64,000 bases of DNA from Falsiroseomonas sp046052145 (GCA_046052145.1 JBJOMW010000013.1:54425-118424), one strand, 5' to 3'. Shown: positions 50,180 to 59,415, counted from the stretch's first letter. Program-made: numbers and translations. Notes: a model not told the origin generated them from the sequence alone.

Positions 50180-53002
50180 ATGACCGACGTCGTCGTGGTC
50201 GAAAGCCCCGCCAAGGCCAAGACCATCAACAAGTATCTGGGCGGCGGCTTCCGCGTCCTCGCCTCCTTCGGCCATGTCCGCGACCTGCCGGCCAAGGACG
50301 GCTCCGTCCGGCCGGACGAGGATTTCGCCATGGACTGGGAAGCGGATGACCGCGGCGAGCGCCAGGTACGCGAGATCGCCTCCGCGCTGCGCGGGGCGAA
50401 GCGCCTGTTCCTGGCCACCGACCCCGACCGCGAAGGCGAGGCGATCTCCTGGCATGTGAAGGACATGCTGGCCCGGCGCGGTGCCCTGAAGGGCGTCGAG
50501 GTCAACCGCATCACCTTCAACGAGATCACCAAGCGCGCCATCCAGACCGCGATCGCCGCCCCGCGCGACCTCGATACCCCGCTGATCGAGGCCTATCTGG
50601 CGCGCCGCGCGCTCGATTACCTGGTGGGCTTCAACCTCTCGCCGGTGCTCTGGCGCAAGCTGCCGGGCAGCAAGTCGGCCGGCCGCGTGCAATCCGTCGC
50701 ACTCCGCCTGATCTGCGAGCGCGAGGCCGAGATCGAGGCGTTCCGGGCGCGCGAATACTGGACGGTGGAAGCCCGCTTCGCGACGCCGATGGGCGCCGCC
50801 TTCACCGCGCGGCTGACACATCACGAAGGCCGCAAGCTCGAGCAGTTCGACCTGCCGGACGAAGCGCGCGCGATGCGTGCCAAGGCTGCCGTCGAAGCCG
50901 GGCGCTTTTCCGTCGTCAGCGTCGAGAAGAAGCGATCTCGGAGAAATCCGCCGCCGCCCTTCACCACCTCCACCCTGCAGATGGAAGCGTCCCGAAAACT
51001 CGGCATGGGCGCGCAGGCGGCGATGCGCACGGCGCAGCAGCTCTATGAGGGCGTGGATATCGGCGGCGAGACCGTCGGCCTCATCACCTATATGCGCACC
51101 GACGGCGTGCAGATGGCGCGCGAGGCGATCTTCGCCATCCGCGACCATGTGAAGGACGCCTTCGGCCCCGACTACGTCCCCGGCGCACCGCGCGAATACT
51201 CGTCCAAGGCGAAGAACGCCCAGGAAGCGCATGAAGCGATCCGCCCGACCGATGTGAGCCGCACGCCCGAGCAGGTCGCGCGCTTCCTCGATGAGCGCCA
51301 GCGGCGGCTTTACGAACTGGTCTGGAAGCGCGCCGTCGCCTCCCAGATGCAGTCGGCGGAGCTCGACCAGACCAGCGTCGAGATCGCCGACGAGACCGGT
51401 CGCACGCGGCTGCGCGCCACCGGCTCCGTCATCGCCTTCGACGGGTTCCTCCGCCTGTACCGAGAGGATGAGGATGACCGCGCGGCCGATGCCCGCGCCG
51501 GCATCGCGACCGCCGGCGCCGAGCCGGACGAGGATGAGCGCACCCTGCCGCCCATGCGGGAGAAGGATGCGCTGAAGACCGGCGGCGTGCAGGCGCTGCA
51601 GCACTTCACCCAGCCCCCGCCCCGCTATTCCGAGGCGACGCTGGTCAAGAAGCTGGAAGAACTCGGCATTGGCCGGCCTTCCACCTATGCCTCGATCCTG
51701 CAGGTGCTGCAGGACCGGGAATATGTCCGCCTCGACAAGCGGCGCTTCGTGCCGGAGGACCGCGGGCGGCTCGTCACCGCCTTCCTCGTCTCCTTCTTCG
51801 AGAAATATGTGGATACCGGCTTCACCGCCGGGCTCGAGGGGAAGCTCGACGACATCTCTGGCGGGCGGGCCGATTGGCGCGAGGTGATGCGCGCCTTCTG
51901 GGAGGATTTCTCGAAGGCGCTCGGCGCGACGACCGACCTCAAGATCAGCGATGTGATCGACACGCTGGATGCCGAGCTCGGGCCGCATTTCTTCCCCGCC
52001 CGCGAAGGCGCGGGCGACCCGCGTGCCTGCCCCTCCTGCTCCGGCGGGCGGCTCGGGCTCCGGCTCGGGCGGACCGGCGCCTTCGTCGGCTGCTCCAACT
52101 ACCCCGAATGCCGCTACACCCGGCCGCTCACCGCACCTGGCGCGGATGGGGAGAGGGCCTCGGGCAGCTTCGAAGGCCAGCGCGAGCTCGGCGCCGATCC
52201 GGCAAGCGGGGAGAAGGTCACGCTGCGCCGCGGCCCCTATGGGCTCTATGTCCAACTCGGCGAGGGCGGGACGGATGCAAAGGGCAAGCCGACCAAGCCG
52301 CGCCGCGCCAGCCTGACGCGCGACATGAACCCGGAGACGCTCGACCTCGACGCCGCGCTCGGCCTGTTGTCGCTGCCACGCGCCATCGGGCGCGACCCGG
52401 AGACGGGCGAGGAGATCAGCGCGGGCATCGGCCGCTTCGGGCCCTATGTGCGGCTGGGCACTGTCTACCAGTCGCTGGAGCCGGGGGATGATGTGCTCGC
52501 GCTCGGGATGAACCGGGCGATGGAGCTGCTGGCGAAAGCCCGGGCAAAGGTGCGGCTGCTCGGCCCGCATCCGAAGGACGGTGTCGCGGTCGAGATCCGC
52601 AAGGGGCGCTTCGGGCCCTATGCGATGCACGGCAAGACCATCGCCAACCTGCCGCGCGGGATGGAGATGGAGGCGGCAACGCTCAATGAGGCGGTCGCGC
52701 TGCTGGCCGAGAAGGGCAAGGAATTGCCGCCGCGCAACGCCAAGGGTGCGAAGGGCGCAAAGGGGGCAAAGGCCAAGGCCGCGCCGCGCAAGGCCGTCGC
52801 GCCGAATGGCGAGGCTGCGGTGAAGAAGGTGGCCGTGAAGAAGGCTGCGCCCGCGAAGCCCGCGGCCAGGAAGGCAGCGCCGGCCAAGGCAGCCGCGAAG
52901 AAGCCGGCTGCGACGAAGACCGCGGCGACGAAGACGGCCGCCAAGGCGCCGTCGAAGAAGCCCGCCGCGCGCAAGGCAGCCACCCCGGCGAAGGCACGCT
53001 GA
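50180..53002 (+). CDS. topA: DNA topoisomerase I
   Basis: Type IA topoisomerase (940 residues) that relaxes negative supercoils. The TOPRIM domain starts VVVVESPAKAKTINKYLG and has the acidic ATDPDREGEAISWH. The active-site Tyr304 is in GLITYMRTDG. One four-Cys zinc motif is present (CPSCSGG, then CSNYPEC), followed by further C-terminal repeats of the topoisomerase tail. The last 85 residues are a Lys/Ala/Pro-rich basic tail resembling histone H1, common in alphaproteobacteria and expected to bind DNA. rnr starts one base after the stop. Confidence 0.98.
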   Translation: MTDVVVVESPAKAKTINKYLGGGFRVLASFGHVRDLPAKDGSVRPDEDFAMDWEADDRGERQVREIASALRGAKRLFLATDPDREGEAISWHVKDMLARRGALKGVEVNRITFNEITKRAIQTAIAAPRDLDTPLIEAYLARRALDYLVGFNLSPVLWRKLPGSKSAGRVQSVALRLICEREAEIEAFRAREYWTVEARFATPMGAAFTARLTHHEGRKLEQFDLPDEARAMRAKAAVEAGRFSVVSVEKKRSRRNPPPPFTTSTLQMEASRKLGMGAQAAMRTAQQLYEGVDIGGETVGLITYMRTDGVQMAREAIFAIRDHVKDAFGPDYVPGAPREYSSKAKNAQEAHEAIRPTDVSRTPEQVARFLDERQRRLYELVWKRAVASQMQSAELDQTSVEIADETGRTRLRATGSVIAFDGFLRLYREDEDDRAADARAGIATAGAEPDEDERTLPPMREKDALKTGGVQALQHFTQPPPRYSEATLVKKLEELGIGRPSTYASILQVLQDREYVRLDKRRFVPEDRGRLVTAFLVSFFEKYVDTGFTAGLEGKLDDISGGRADWREVMRAFWEDFSKALGATTDLKISDVIDTLDAELGPHFFPAREGAGDPRACPSCSGGRLGLRLGRTGAFVGCSNYPECRYTRPLTAPGADGERASGSFEGQRELGADPASGEKVTLRRGPYGLYVQLGEGGTDAKGKPTKPRRASLTRDMNPETLDLDAALGLLSLPRAIGRDPETGEEISAGIGRFGPYVRLGTVYQSLEPGDDVLALGMNRAMELLAKARAKVRLLGPHPKDGVAVEIRKGRFGPYAMHGKTIANLPRGMEMEAATLNEAVALLAEKGKELPPRNAKGAKGAKGAKAKAAPRKAVAPNGEAAVKKVAVKKAAPAKPAARKAAPAKAAAKKPAATKTAATKTAAKAPSKKPAARKAATPAKAR

Positions 53003-53003
53003 G

Positions 53004-55361
53004 ATGGTGCGGCGCGGCCCGCCGCCGAAGGGTCACGCGGCCCGCAAGCGCGTGCGGAAGGCCGGGCCCGACCGCACCCGCACCCCCACCCCGACCCTCT
53101 CCCGCAAGGCGGGAGAGGGAGGTGGACAAGCAAGGCCGGACGCCCCGCTCCCCAGCCGCGAACAGCTCCGCGCCTTCCTGCGGGACTCGCCCGGCCGCGT
53201 GTCCAAATCCGACATCGCCCGGCATTTCGGCCTGTCATCCGACCAGCGGCCCGCGCTGCGCGACTTGCTGCGCGGCCTGAAGGATAGCGGCCAGGCGGCA
53301 CCCGTCGGGCGCCGCGGCCTCGCCGCGCCGGACCGCCTGCCGGAGATGACCGTGGTCGAGGTGGTCGGCACGGATGCCGATGGCGACGCCATCGCGCGCC
53401 CGGTCACCTGGGACAAGGCGAACGGCCCGCCGCCCGCAATCTTCATGGCGCCCGAGCGCCGCGGCCTGCCGGCCCTCGCGCCCGGGGAGCGCGTGCTGGC
53501 TCGCCTGCGCCATCTGGGCGGCACCAAGTACGAAGGCCGCACCTTCAAGCGCCTGGCGAACGAAGCCCGCCCCGCGCGCCTCCTCGGCGTCTTCGAGGAA
53601 GGCCGGATCATCCCGACCGACAAGCGCTCCCGCGCCGAGTGGATGGTGCCACCCGGCGAGGCCGGCGGCGCGCGGCCGGGTGACATCGTGCTGGCCGAAC
53701 CACTCCCCCAGCATCGCCCGATGGGCCCCCGCCCCGCCCGCATCGTCGAAGTGCTCGGCCGCATGGGAGAGCCGCGCAGCGTCAGCCTGGTCTGCATCCA
53801 CGCCCATGGCATCCCCGACGTCTTCCCCGCCGAGGCGGTGACCGAGGCCGAGCGGGCCAAGGGCGTGACAAAGCGCGGCCGCGAGGATTTGCGCGACGTC
53901 CCGCTGGTGACCATCGATGGTGAGGATGCGCGCGACTTCGACGACGCCGTCTGGGCGGAACCGACGCCGGAGGGCTGGCGGCTCGTCGTCGCGATCGCCG
54001 ATGTCGCGCATTACGTGAAGCCGGGCAGCGCGCTGGATCGCGAGGCCTGGGCGCGGGGCAATTCGGTCTATTTCCCCGATCGCGTCGTGCCGATGCTGCC
54101 CGAGGCGCTGTCCAATGGCTGGTGCAGCCTGCGCCCGAACGAGGAGCGCGGCTGCCTCTTCGTCGAGATGCGCTTCGACAAGTCCGGCACCAAGACCACG
54201 CATCGCTTCGGCCGCGGCATCATGCGCAGCTTCGCGCGCCTGACCTACGAGCAGGTCCAGGCCGCGCATGACGAATCCACCGACCCCGAGGGCGTGCCGC
54301 AGGGCCAGGTCGGGCACCTCTACGGCGCCTTCCGGGCGCTGCTGGCAGCGCGCGAGCGGCGCGGGACGCTCGACCTCGACGTGGCGGAACGCCGCGTGCT
54401 GCTGGACGAGAAGGGCAAGGTGCAGGCGGTGGTGCCGCGCACGCGCCTCGACAGCCACAAGCTGATCGAGGAGTTCATGGTCGCTGCCAATGTCGCCGCG
54501 GCGGAGGAGCTCGAGAAGCTCAGCGCGCCCTGCATGTACCGCGTGCATGACCGCCCCTCGGACGAAAAGCTGGAAGGGCTCCGCCAATTCCTGGCCGGGC
54601 TCGGCATCAAGCTGGCGGCGCGGGACCGCATCCATCCCCGCGACTTCTCCCATGTGCTGGAGATGGTGAAGGAGCGGCCCGAGTCGCGGCTGGTGAACGA
54701 GGCGGTGCTGCGCGGCCAGTCGCAGGCGGCCTATGGCCCGGAGAATATCGGCCATTTCGGCCTGGCGCTCACGCGCTACGCGCATTTCACCAGCCCGATC
54801 CGCCGCTATGCCGATTTGCTGGTGCATCGCGCGCTGGTCGCCGGGCTGAACCTCGGCCGCGACGGCCTGGCGGAGGAGGAAGCCGCGCGCTTCCCCGACA
54901 CCGCCGAGCACATCACCCAGACCGAGCGCCGCGCCGCGGCGGCGGAACGCGATGCGGTAGACCGGTATCTCGCCGCCTGGATGGCGGATCGCGTCGGCGA
55001 CATGTTCGATGTGCGAATCAGTGGGGTGACACGCTTCGGACTCTTCGTGACAGTAGAGTCGAACGGCGCGAGCGGAATCGTACCGCTGGCGTCCTTGCCG
55101 GACGACCGATGGCAGTTGGACGAGGCTGGCCACAGCATGGCCGGCCGGAGCACGGGCCTGATCTTCAGCCTTGGCCAACCGGTCGAGGCGCAACTGGTTT
55201 CCGCGACCCCGCGGACCGGGGGCATGGTGTTCCGCCTGATGCAGGGCGACCCGCGCGCGGGCGCGCGGAAGGGCCGCGCCCATCCGCCGCGCGGTGGTCG
55301 GTCCGGACCGCCCTCGCGGGCCTCCTCGCGGCCAGCCGCCGGGCCGCGCAAGCGGCGCTGA
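53004..55361 (+). CDS. rnr: Ribonuclease R with a translated palindromic repeat
   Basis: Processive 3'-5' exoribonuclease (785 residues) that degrades structured RNA. An N-terminal winged-helix-like region (SREQLRAFLRDSPGRVSKSD), cold-shock domains, the RNB catalytic domain with the Asp cluster in TIDGEDARDFDDAVWAE, an S1 domain (VGDMFDVRISGVTRFGLFVT) and a basic C-terminal tail are present. Residues about 27-40 (RTPTPTLSRKAGEGGG) are encoded by a copy of the genome's palindromic repeat at 53095-53119. It follows topA after one base and shares bases with the S41 peptidase frame downstream. Confidence 0.96.
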   Translation: MVRRGPPPKGHAARKRVRKAGPDRTRTPTPTLSRKAGEGGGQARPDAPLPSREQLRAFLRDSPGRVSKSDIARHFGLSSDQRPALRDLLRGLKDSGQAAPVGRRGLAAPDRLPEMTVVEVVGTDADGDAIARPVTWDKANGPPPAIFMAPERRGLPALAPGERVLARLRHLGGTKYEGRTFKRLANEARPARLLGVFEEGRIIPTDKRSRAEWMVPPGEAGGARPGDIVLAEPLPQHRPMGPRPARIVEVLGRMGEPRSVSLVCIHAHGIPDVFPAEAVTEAERAKGVTKRGREDLRDVPLVTIDGEDARDFDDAVWAEPTPEGWRLVVAIADVAHYVKPGSALDREAWARGNSVYFPDRVVPMLPEALSNGWCSLRPNEERGCLFVEMRFDKSGTKTTHRFGRGIMRSFARLTYEQVQAAHDESTDPEGVPQGQVGHLYGAFRALLAARERRGTLDLDVAERRVLLDEKGKVQAVVPRTRLDSHKLIEEFMVAANVAAAEELEKLSAPCMYRVHDRPSDEKLEGLRQFLAGLGIKLAARDRIHPRDFSHVLEMVKERPESRLVNEAVLRGQSQAAYGPENIGHFGLALTRYAHFTSPIRRYADLLVHRALVAGLNLGRDGLAEEEAARFPDTAEHITQTERRAAAAERDAVDRYLAAWMADRVGDMFDVRISGVTRFGLFVTVESNGASGIVPLASLPDDRWQLDEAGHSMAGRSTGLIFSLGQPVEAQLVSATPRTGGMVFRLMQGDPRAGARKGRAHPPRGGRSGPPSRASSRPAAGPRKRR
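53095..53119. repeat. Palindromic repeat inside the rnr coding sequence
   Basis: An 11-base perfect stem CCCTCTCCCGC/GCGGGAGAGGG with an AAG loop, preceded by CACCCCGA, as in the intergenic copies. It is in frame and translates as TLSRKAGEG within the N-terminus of RNase R. The hairpin would also form in the mRNA about 90 bases after the start codon. Confidence 0.8.
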
Positions 55362-56866
55362 TCCTCTGCGGGCTGGCGGCCCTGCCCGCCGCCGCGCAGG
55401 CGCCCGACCCACCCCCCTTCCCCCGCCGCGACGTCGAGCGCGTGCTGGCCGACAGCCTCCGCCAGGTGCTGGAGCGTCACCTGGAGCGCCCCGCACCGGG
55501 GGACCTCGCGCTGTGGTCGCTGCGGGGCCTCTCCGTCCTCGATCCGCGGATCGAGGCGACGCGGCGCGGGACGGAGATCGCGCTCCGCGTCGAGGATCGC
55601 GTGCTGGCCACGGCCCCGCTCGCGCCGCTGGCCGGGCGGGATCCGCCAGCGACCGCCGGCGCGCTCGCGAATTTGCTCGGGGGCTTCTACGAGGCCAGTT
55701 GGCGCTCCTCGCCTGCGCTGCGGCGGGCGGGGGCGGAGCGGCTGATCGCCTCGGGCTTCGAGGAGGTGTTCAACCATCTCGACCCCTACAGCCGCTACCT
55801 GACGCCGGCCGAGGTCCGCGCCGTGCGGGAACGGCGCGTCGGGCAATCCGCGCTCGGCCTGCGCATTGCCGTGCAGGGCAATGCGCTGGCGGTGGCGGCG
55901 GTCACGCCGGGCGGGCCGGCGGCGCTGGCGGGCATCCGCGCCGGCGACCAGTTGCTGGCCGTGGATGGCCGAAGGCTGGGCGCGCGGGAGCCCGGCCTCG
56001 CGGCCGCGCTGCTGGAAGGGCCGGAGGGCTCGACGGTGCGCCTCTCCCTCTCGCGCGCCGGCCGAGTGCGGGAGGTGGCCCTGCTGCGTGAGCCGGCGGT
56101 GGGAGGGACGGTCACGGCGGAGCGGCGCGAGGAGATCCTTTGGATTAGAATCGCCACTTTCTCCCCGCTCACGGAGCGGCAATTGACCGCGGCGCTGGTG
56201 GATGGCTTCGCCGAGCGGGCACCGCGCGGGGTGGTGCTCGACCTGCGGGCGAACCGGGGCGGGCTGTTGAGCCAGGCGGTGGCGGCGGCCGACGCCTTCC
56301 TGTCCGATGGGCTGGTGGCGCGCACCGAGGGCCGCCACCCGGATGCGACGCGCCGCTACGAGGCCGGCGGGCAGGACCTGGCGCGCGGGCGGCCGGTGGT
56401 GGTGCTGGTGGATGGTCGCACCGCCTCGGCGGCCGAGATCGTGGCGCTGGCGCTGGCGGATCGGCGGCGCGCCGCCGTGGTGGGCAGCGCGACCATGGGC
56501 AAGGGGTTGATCCAGCTGATCGCGCCGCTGCCGAACGAAGGCGAGCTCATGGTCACCTGGTCGCGGGTGCTGGCGCCGTCGGGCTGGCCGCTGCACGGGA
56601 TCGGGGTCTTGCCGGTGCTCTGCACCAGCCTCGGGCCGCAGGCGCTGGCCACGGGTCTGGCGGGGCTGCAGGCGGGCCAGGCGCCCATGGCGGCCACCCT
56701 CGCGCGCCAGCGTGCGGCCCGTGCGCCGGTGCCGGCCTCCGAACAGCTGGCGCTGCGCGGCGCCTGCCCGGCGGCCGAGGGCCGGCAGGCGGATCTGATG
56801 GCCGCCCGGGCGCTGATCGAGAGCCCCGCCGCCTACGCCACGGCGCTGGCCGCCGCGGGGCCCTGA
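55109..56866 (+). CDS. S41 family C-terminal processing peptidase with PDZ domain, start uncertain
   Basis: A periplasmic CtpA-like serine protease. A signal-like stretch (AALILCGLAALPAAAQA), a PDZ domain (GLRIAVQGNALAVAAVTPGG, GIRAGDQLLAVDG) and the S41 catalytic domain are visible. The Ser is in VDGRTASAAEIVALALADRR and the Lys in SATMGKGLIQL. The only canonical in-frame start is ATG 55109, which overlaps rnr by 253 bases and adds about 75 atypical residues. CTG 55358 overlaps the rnr stop as CTGA but leaves too short a signal peptide. The true N-terminus is therefore open. rpmG follows after 145 bases. Confidence 0.8.
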   Translation: MAVGRGWPQHGRPEHGPDLQPWPTGRGATGFRDPADRGHGVPPDAGRPARGRAEGPRPSAARWSVRTALAGLLAASRRAAQAALILCGLAALPAAAQAPDPPPFPRRDVERVLADSLRQVLERHLERPAPGDLALWSLRGLSVLDPRIEATRRGTEIALRVEDRVLATAPLAPLAGRDPPATAGALANLLGGFYEASWRSSPALRRAGAERLIASGFEEVFNHLDPYSRYLTPAEVRAVRERRVGQSALGLRIAVQGNALAVAAVTPGGPAALAGIRAGDQLLAVDGRRLGAREPGLAAALLEGPEGSTVRLSLSRAGRVREVALLREPAVGGTVTAERREEILWIRIATFSPLTERQLTAALVDGFAERAPRGVVLDLRANRGGLLSQAVAAADAFLSDGLVARTEGRHPDATRRYEAGGQDLARGRPVVVLVDGRTASAAEIVALALADRRRAAVVGSATMGKGLIQLIAPLPNEGELMVTWSRVLAPSGWPLHGIGVLPVLCTSLGPQALATGLAGLQAGQAPMAATLARQRAARAPVPASEQLALRGACPAAEGRQADLMAARALIESPAAYATALAAAGP

Positions 56867-56907
56867 GGAGTATTGAAGGCCGCGGCCGCCCCCGTGGCGG
56901 TTCTGCC

Positions 56908-56935
56908 TTGACCCAGCGGCGCGTCCGACTATGGT
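56908..56935 (+). promoter_or_regulatory. Promoter of rpmG
   Basis: TTGACC at 56908-56913 and TATGGT at 56930-56935 with a 16-base spacer, a good sigma-70-type match. The resulting leader is about 70 bases before the rpmG ATG. Confidence 0.55.
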
Positions 56936-57011
56936 GCGCCACCCTGCCGGGCCGCCCTTGGGCGTGCGCGGCGTTCGAATTCGACCGCCCTAGACCGCTG
57001 GAACCGCCCCC

Positions 57012-57179
57012 ATGGCCAAGGCCAATACCGTCCTGATCAAGCTCGTGAGCACCGCGGAGACGGGCTATTTCTACGTGACGAAGAAGAACACGCGGAATGC
57101 CACCGGCAAGCTCGAACTGAAGAAGTACGACCCGGTGGCGCGCAAGCACGTCGCCTTCCGCGAAGCGAAGATCAAGTGA
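57012..57179 (+). CDS. rpmG: 50S ribosomal protein L33
   Basis: A 55-residue ribosomal protein of the large subunit, read directly from the sequence. It begins MAKANTVLIKLVSTAETGYF and ends DPVARKHVAFREAKIK, the normal L33 pattern. It lacks the four zinc-binding Cys of the C+ form, so it is the zinc-independent C- type. It has its own promoter and a strong terminator, and lies between the S41 peptidase and pleD, the conserved position in this family of bacteria. Confidence 0.97.
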   Translation: MAKANTVLIKLVSTAETGYFYVTKKNTRNATGKLELKKYDPVARKHVAFREAKIK

Positions 57180-57183
57180 TCCC

Positions 57184-57201
57184 GGCGGCCTTCGGGCCGC
57201 C
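57184..57201 (+). terminator. Stem-loop just after rpmG
   Basis: A 7-base stem GGCGGCC/GGCCGCC with a stable TTCG loop, 4 bases after the rpmG stop and ahead of the main terminator. No T-run follows, so it more likely protects the mRNA end than terminates. Confidence 0.4.
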
Positions 57202-57234
57202 ACGAGGTCACCTGATGCTGATCGCCTGACGCTG

Positions 57235-57264
57235 AGCCCGGCCCCACGGCCGGGCTTTCGTTTT
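57235..57264 (+). terminator. Rho-independent terminator of rpmG
   Basis: A 9-base perfect stem AGCCCGGCC/GGCCGGGCT with a CCAC loop followed by TTTCGTTTT. This is the clearest intrinsic terminator in the window. It lies between rpmG and the convergent pleD. Confidence 0.85.
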
Positions 57265-57286
57265 GGGCGCTGCGGCGAGTCCCGAG

Positions 57287-58657
57287 TCAGCGGTCGGCCA
57301 TCGGAAGGTCGTGCGCGGAGGCCGTCTCCACGCGGTTCCGGCCATTCTCCTTGGCGCGGTAGAGCGCCGCATCGGCCGCGCTGACCAGATCATCGCCCGC
57401 ACTGCCCGCCGCGCCCGCGGCGACCCCGACGCTGACCGTCACCGGCAACGACACGCCCTCCACCATCACCGGCCGGCTGCCCACCGCCTGACGCAGACGT
57501 TCGGCCACCAGGCGGCCATCCTCCGCTGCCGCGCCGGACATCACGACCAAGAACTCTTCCCCGCCATAGCGCGCCACGACATCGGCCGATCGCAGATGTG
57601 CACGCACGCGCTCTGCCACCTCGCGCAGCGCGCAGTCGCCAATGGCGTGGCCATGGGTGTCGTTCACGGCCTTGAAGTGATCCACATCCAGCAGCAGCAC
57701 CGCTGCGCCGGCGTTGCGCAGCACGGCGTCCAGATGCCGGCGCACATAGCGGCGGTTGCGCAGCCCCGTCAGCGGGTCGGTCACCGCCATCTCGAGCGAA
57801 CGGTCGAGATCCGCGCGCAGCAGGTCCTGGTAGCGCTTGCGGCGAATCTGGTTGCGCACCCGCGCCCGCAGCTCATTCGGGTCCACCGGGCGCAGCACAT
57901 GGTCGTTGGCGCCGATCTCGAAGCCGCGGCGCACGAGGTCCTTCTGCACCTGCTCGCCGATCAGGATCACCGGCAGCTCGCGCGTCACCGTCTCCGCCCG
58001 CAGGCGGGAGGCGAAGCGCAGCGCATCCACGGTATCGAGCGACAGGCTGAGCAGCACCACATCATGGCCGCCTTCCATCAGCGTGTCCCAGGCCGAGGCG
58101 GCGTCCAGGCAGCAAGTGACGTCGAGCCCTTCCGTGCGGAGCACGCCGGCGAGATGCTCGGTCTCCGCGGGCTCGGCGTTCACGATCAAAGCGCGCGCGC
58201 CCGCGACACCGACCGGTGGCCCCGCCTTCGGCTCGAAGCCAAGGTCGCGCGCCGTCTCGGAGCGCAGGCGCCAGGCATCCGTCACCTGCTTCACGCGCAG
58301 CAGCGCGCGGAGCCGCGCGAACAGCATGGCGTCATCAACCGGCTTGGACAGGAAGTCGTCGGCCCCGGCATCGAGCGCCCGCACGCGCTCGGCCTGCTCG
58401 GTCAGCGCGGTGACCATCACGACCGGCACATGCGCCGTCAGGGGCTGCGCTTTCAGCCGACGGCAGACCTCGTAGCCGTCCATGCCGGGCATCATGACGT
58501 CGAGCAGCACGACATCGGGCAGCCAGCGCGCGGCGACCGAGAGGGCCTCGGGCCCCGAAGCGGCCACCGCGACCTGATAGTATTCGTTGAGAAGCTTGAC
58601 CTCCAGCAGCCGGAGGTTGGCGGCGATGTCATCCACCACCAGGACGCGGGCGGTCAT
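57287..58657 (-). CDS. pleD: PleD-type response regulator diguanylate cyclase
   Basis: A 456-residue protein of two receiver domains and a GGDEF domain. REC1 has the phospho-acceptor Asp in VVLLDVMMPGMDGYEVC and Lys in DFLSKPVDD; REC2 (from about residue 150) lacks the phospho-acceptor pattern and serves for dimerisation. The cyclase motif is RYGGEEFLVV, and the inhibitory I-site RSAD five residues before it is intact, unlike the GGDEF protein at 21508. It makes cyclic di-GMP and controls the motile-to-sessile switch. The usual neighbour divK is not in this window. Confidence 0.95.
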   Translation of the reverse strand: MTARVLVVDDIAANLRLLEVKLLNEYYQVAVAASGPEALSVAARWLPDVVLLDVMMPGMDGYEVCRRLKAQPLTAHVPVVMVTALTEQAERVRALDAGADDFLSKPVDDAMLFARLRALLRVKQVTDAWRLRSETARDLGFEPKAGPPVGVAGARALIVNAEPAETEHLAGVLRTEGLDVTCCLDAASAWDTLMEGGHDVVLLSLSLDTVDALRFASRLRAETVTRELPVILIGEQVQKDLVRRGFEIGANDHVLRPVDPNELRARVRNQIRRKRYQDLLRADLDRSLEMAVTDPLTGLRNRRYVRRHLDAVLRNAGAAVLLLDVDHFKAVNDTHGHAIGDCALREVAERVRAHLRSADVVARYGGEEFLVVMSGAAAEDGRLVAERLRQAVGSRPVMVEGVSLPVTVSVGVAAGAAGSAGDDLVSAADAALYRAKENGRNRVETASAHDLPMADR

Positions 58658-58809
58658 GCTAGGCCTCGCGCGGGCCTGTGCCGGGGATGGTGAACGCGCC
58701 GGCGCGTCGCTGACTTGTCACGGTGCTGTCGCGGAACTGTGCGGGCACCGTCGCAGCGACCCGGATAGGCGTGCGGCCATCCTGTCACGAAGCTGCCAAG
58801 GAGATGAGG

Positions 58810-59415
58810 ATGTCCGACAGCATCGCCCCGGACGCCGGTGCCCGTTCGCATGGGGAGGTGAAGAACACCACCTTGTTCCTCAAGCGCTGGCTGGCCAACC
58901 CGCTGCAGATGGGCTCGGTGATCCCCTCCTCGCCGGCGCTGTGCCGGCGCATCGCCGCGCTGGTCCAGTGCGGGCCGGACGAGGTGGTGGTGGAACTCGG
59001 CGCCGGGACGGGGGTGATCAGCCGCGCCCTGCTGGCGGCCGGCGTGCCGCCGGAGCGTCTGGTGGTGGTCGAGATCGTGCGCGACATGGCCGATCACCTG
59101 CGCAGCGTGCTGCCCGGCGTGACCGTGATCCAGGGCGACGCCTTCGAGCTGGCGCGCGCCCTGCCCGAGCGGATGCATGGCAAGGTCGGCACGGCGATCT
59201 GCGGCATCCCGCTGGTCATGCTGCCGCTGGAGCAGCAGAAGCGCTTCGTGGATGCGGTGGAGAGCGTCGCCCCCGGCAAGGGCTTCCTGCTCTACACCTA
59301 CTGCATCACCTCGCCGCTGCCCTATCGGAAGCTCGCGCTGACCGCGAAGCGGGAGGCCTGGACGCCACTCAACCTGCCGCCGGCCAGCGTGTGGCACTAC
59401 CAGCCCGTGCGTTGA
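58810..59415 (+). CDS. SAM-dependent methyltransferase, phospholipid N-methyltransferase (PmtA)-like
   Basis: A 201-residue class I methyltransferase. The SAM motif is VVVELGAGTGVISRALLAAG, with an acidic motif VIQGDAFELARALPE. The N-terminal segment LFLKRWLANPLQMGSVIPSS matches the PmtA/rRNA dimethylase-like group that methylates phosphatidylethanolamine, giving phosphatidylcholine; the exact substrate is inference. ATG 58810 is 6 bases after AAGGAG; ATG 58804 directly abuts it. It is divergent from pleD with 152 bases between. Confidence 0.8.
   Translation: MSDSIAPDAGARSHGEVKNTTLFLKRWLANPLQMGSVIPSSPALCRRIAALVQCGPDEVVVELGAGTGVISRALLAAGVPPERLVVVEIVRDMADHLRSVLPGVTVIQGDAFELARALPERMHGKVGTAICGIPLVMLPLEQQKRFVDAVESVAPGKGFLLYTYCITSPLPYRKLALTAKREAWTPLNLPPASVWHYQPVR

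Noticed and set aside
49541..52630. A 1029-codon open frame on the minus strand over dprA and topA
   Set aside because: It mirrors two secure genes and has the His/Asp/Leu-rich composition of an antisense frame.
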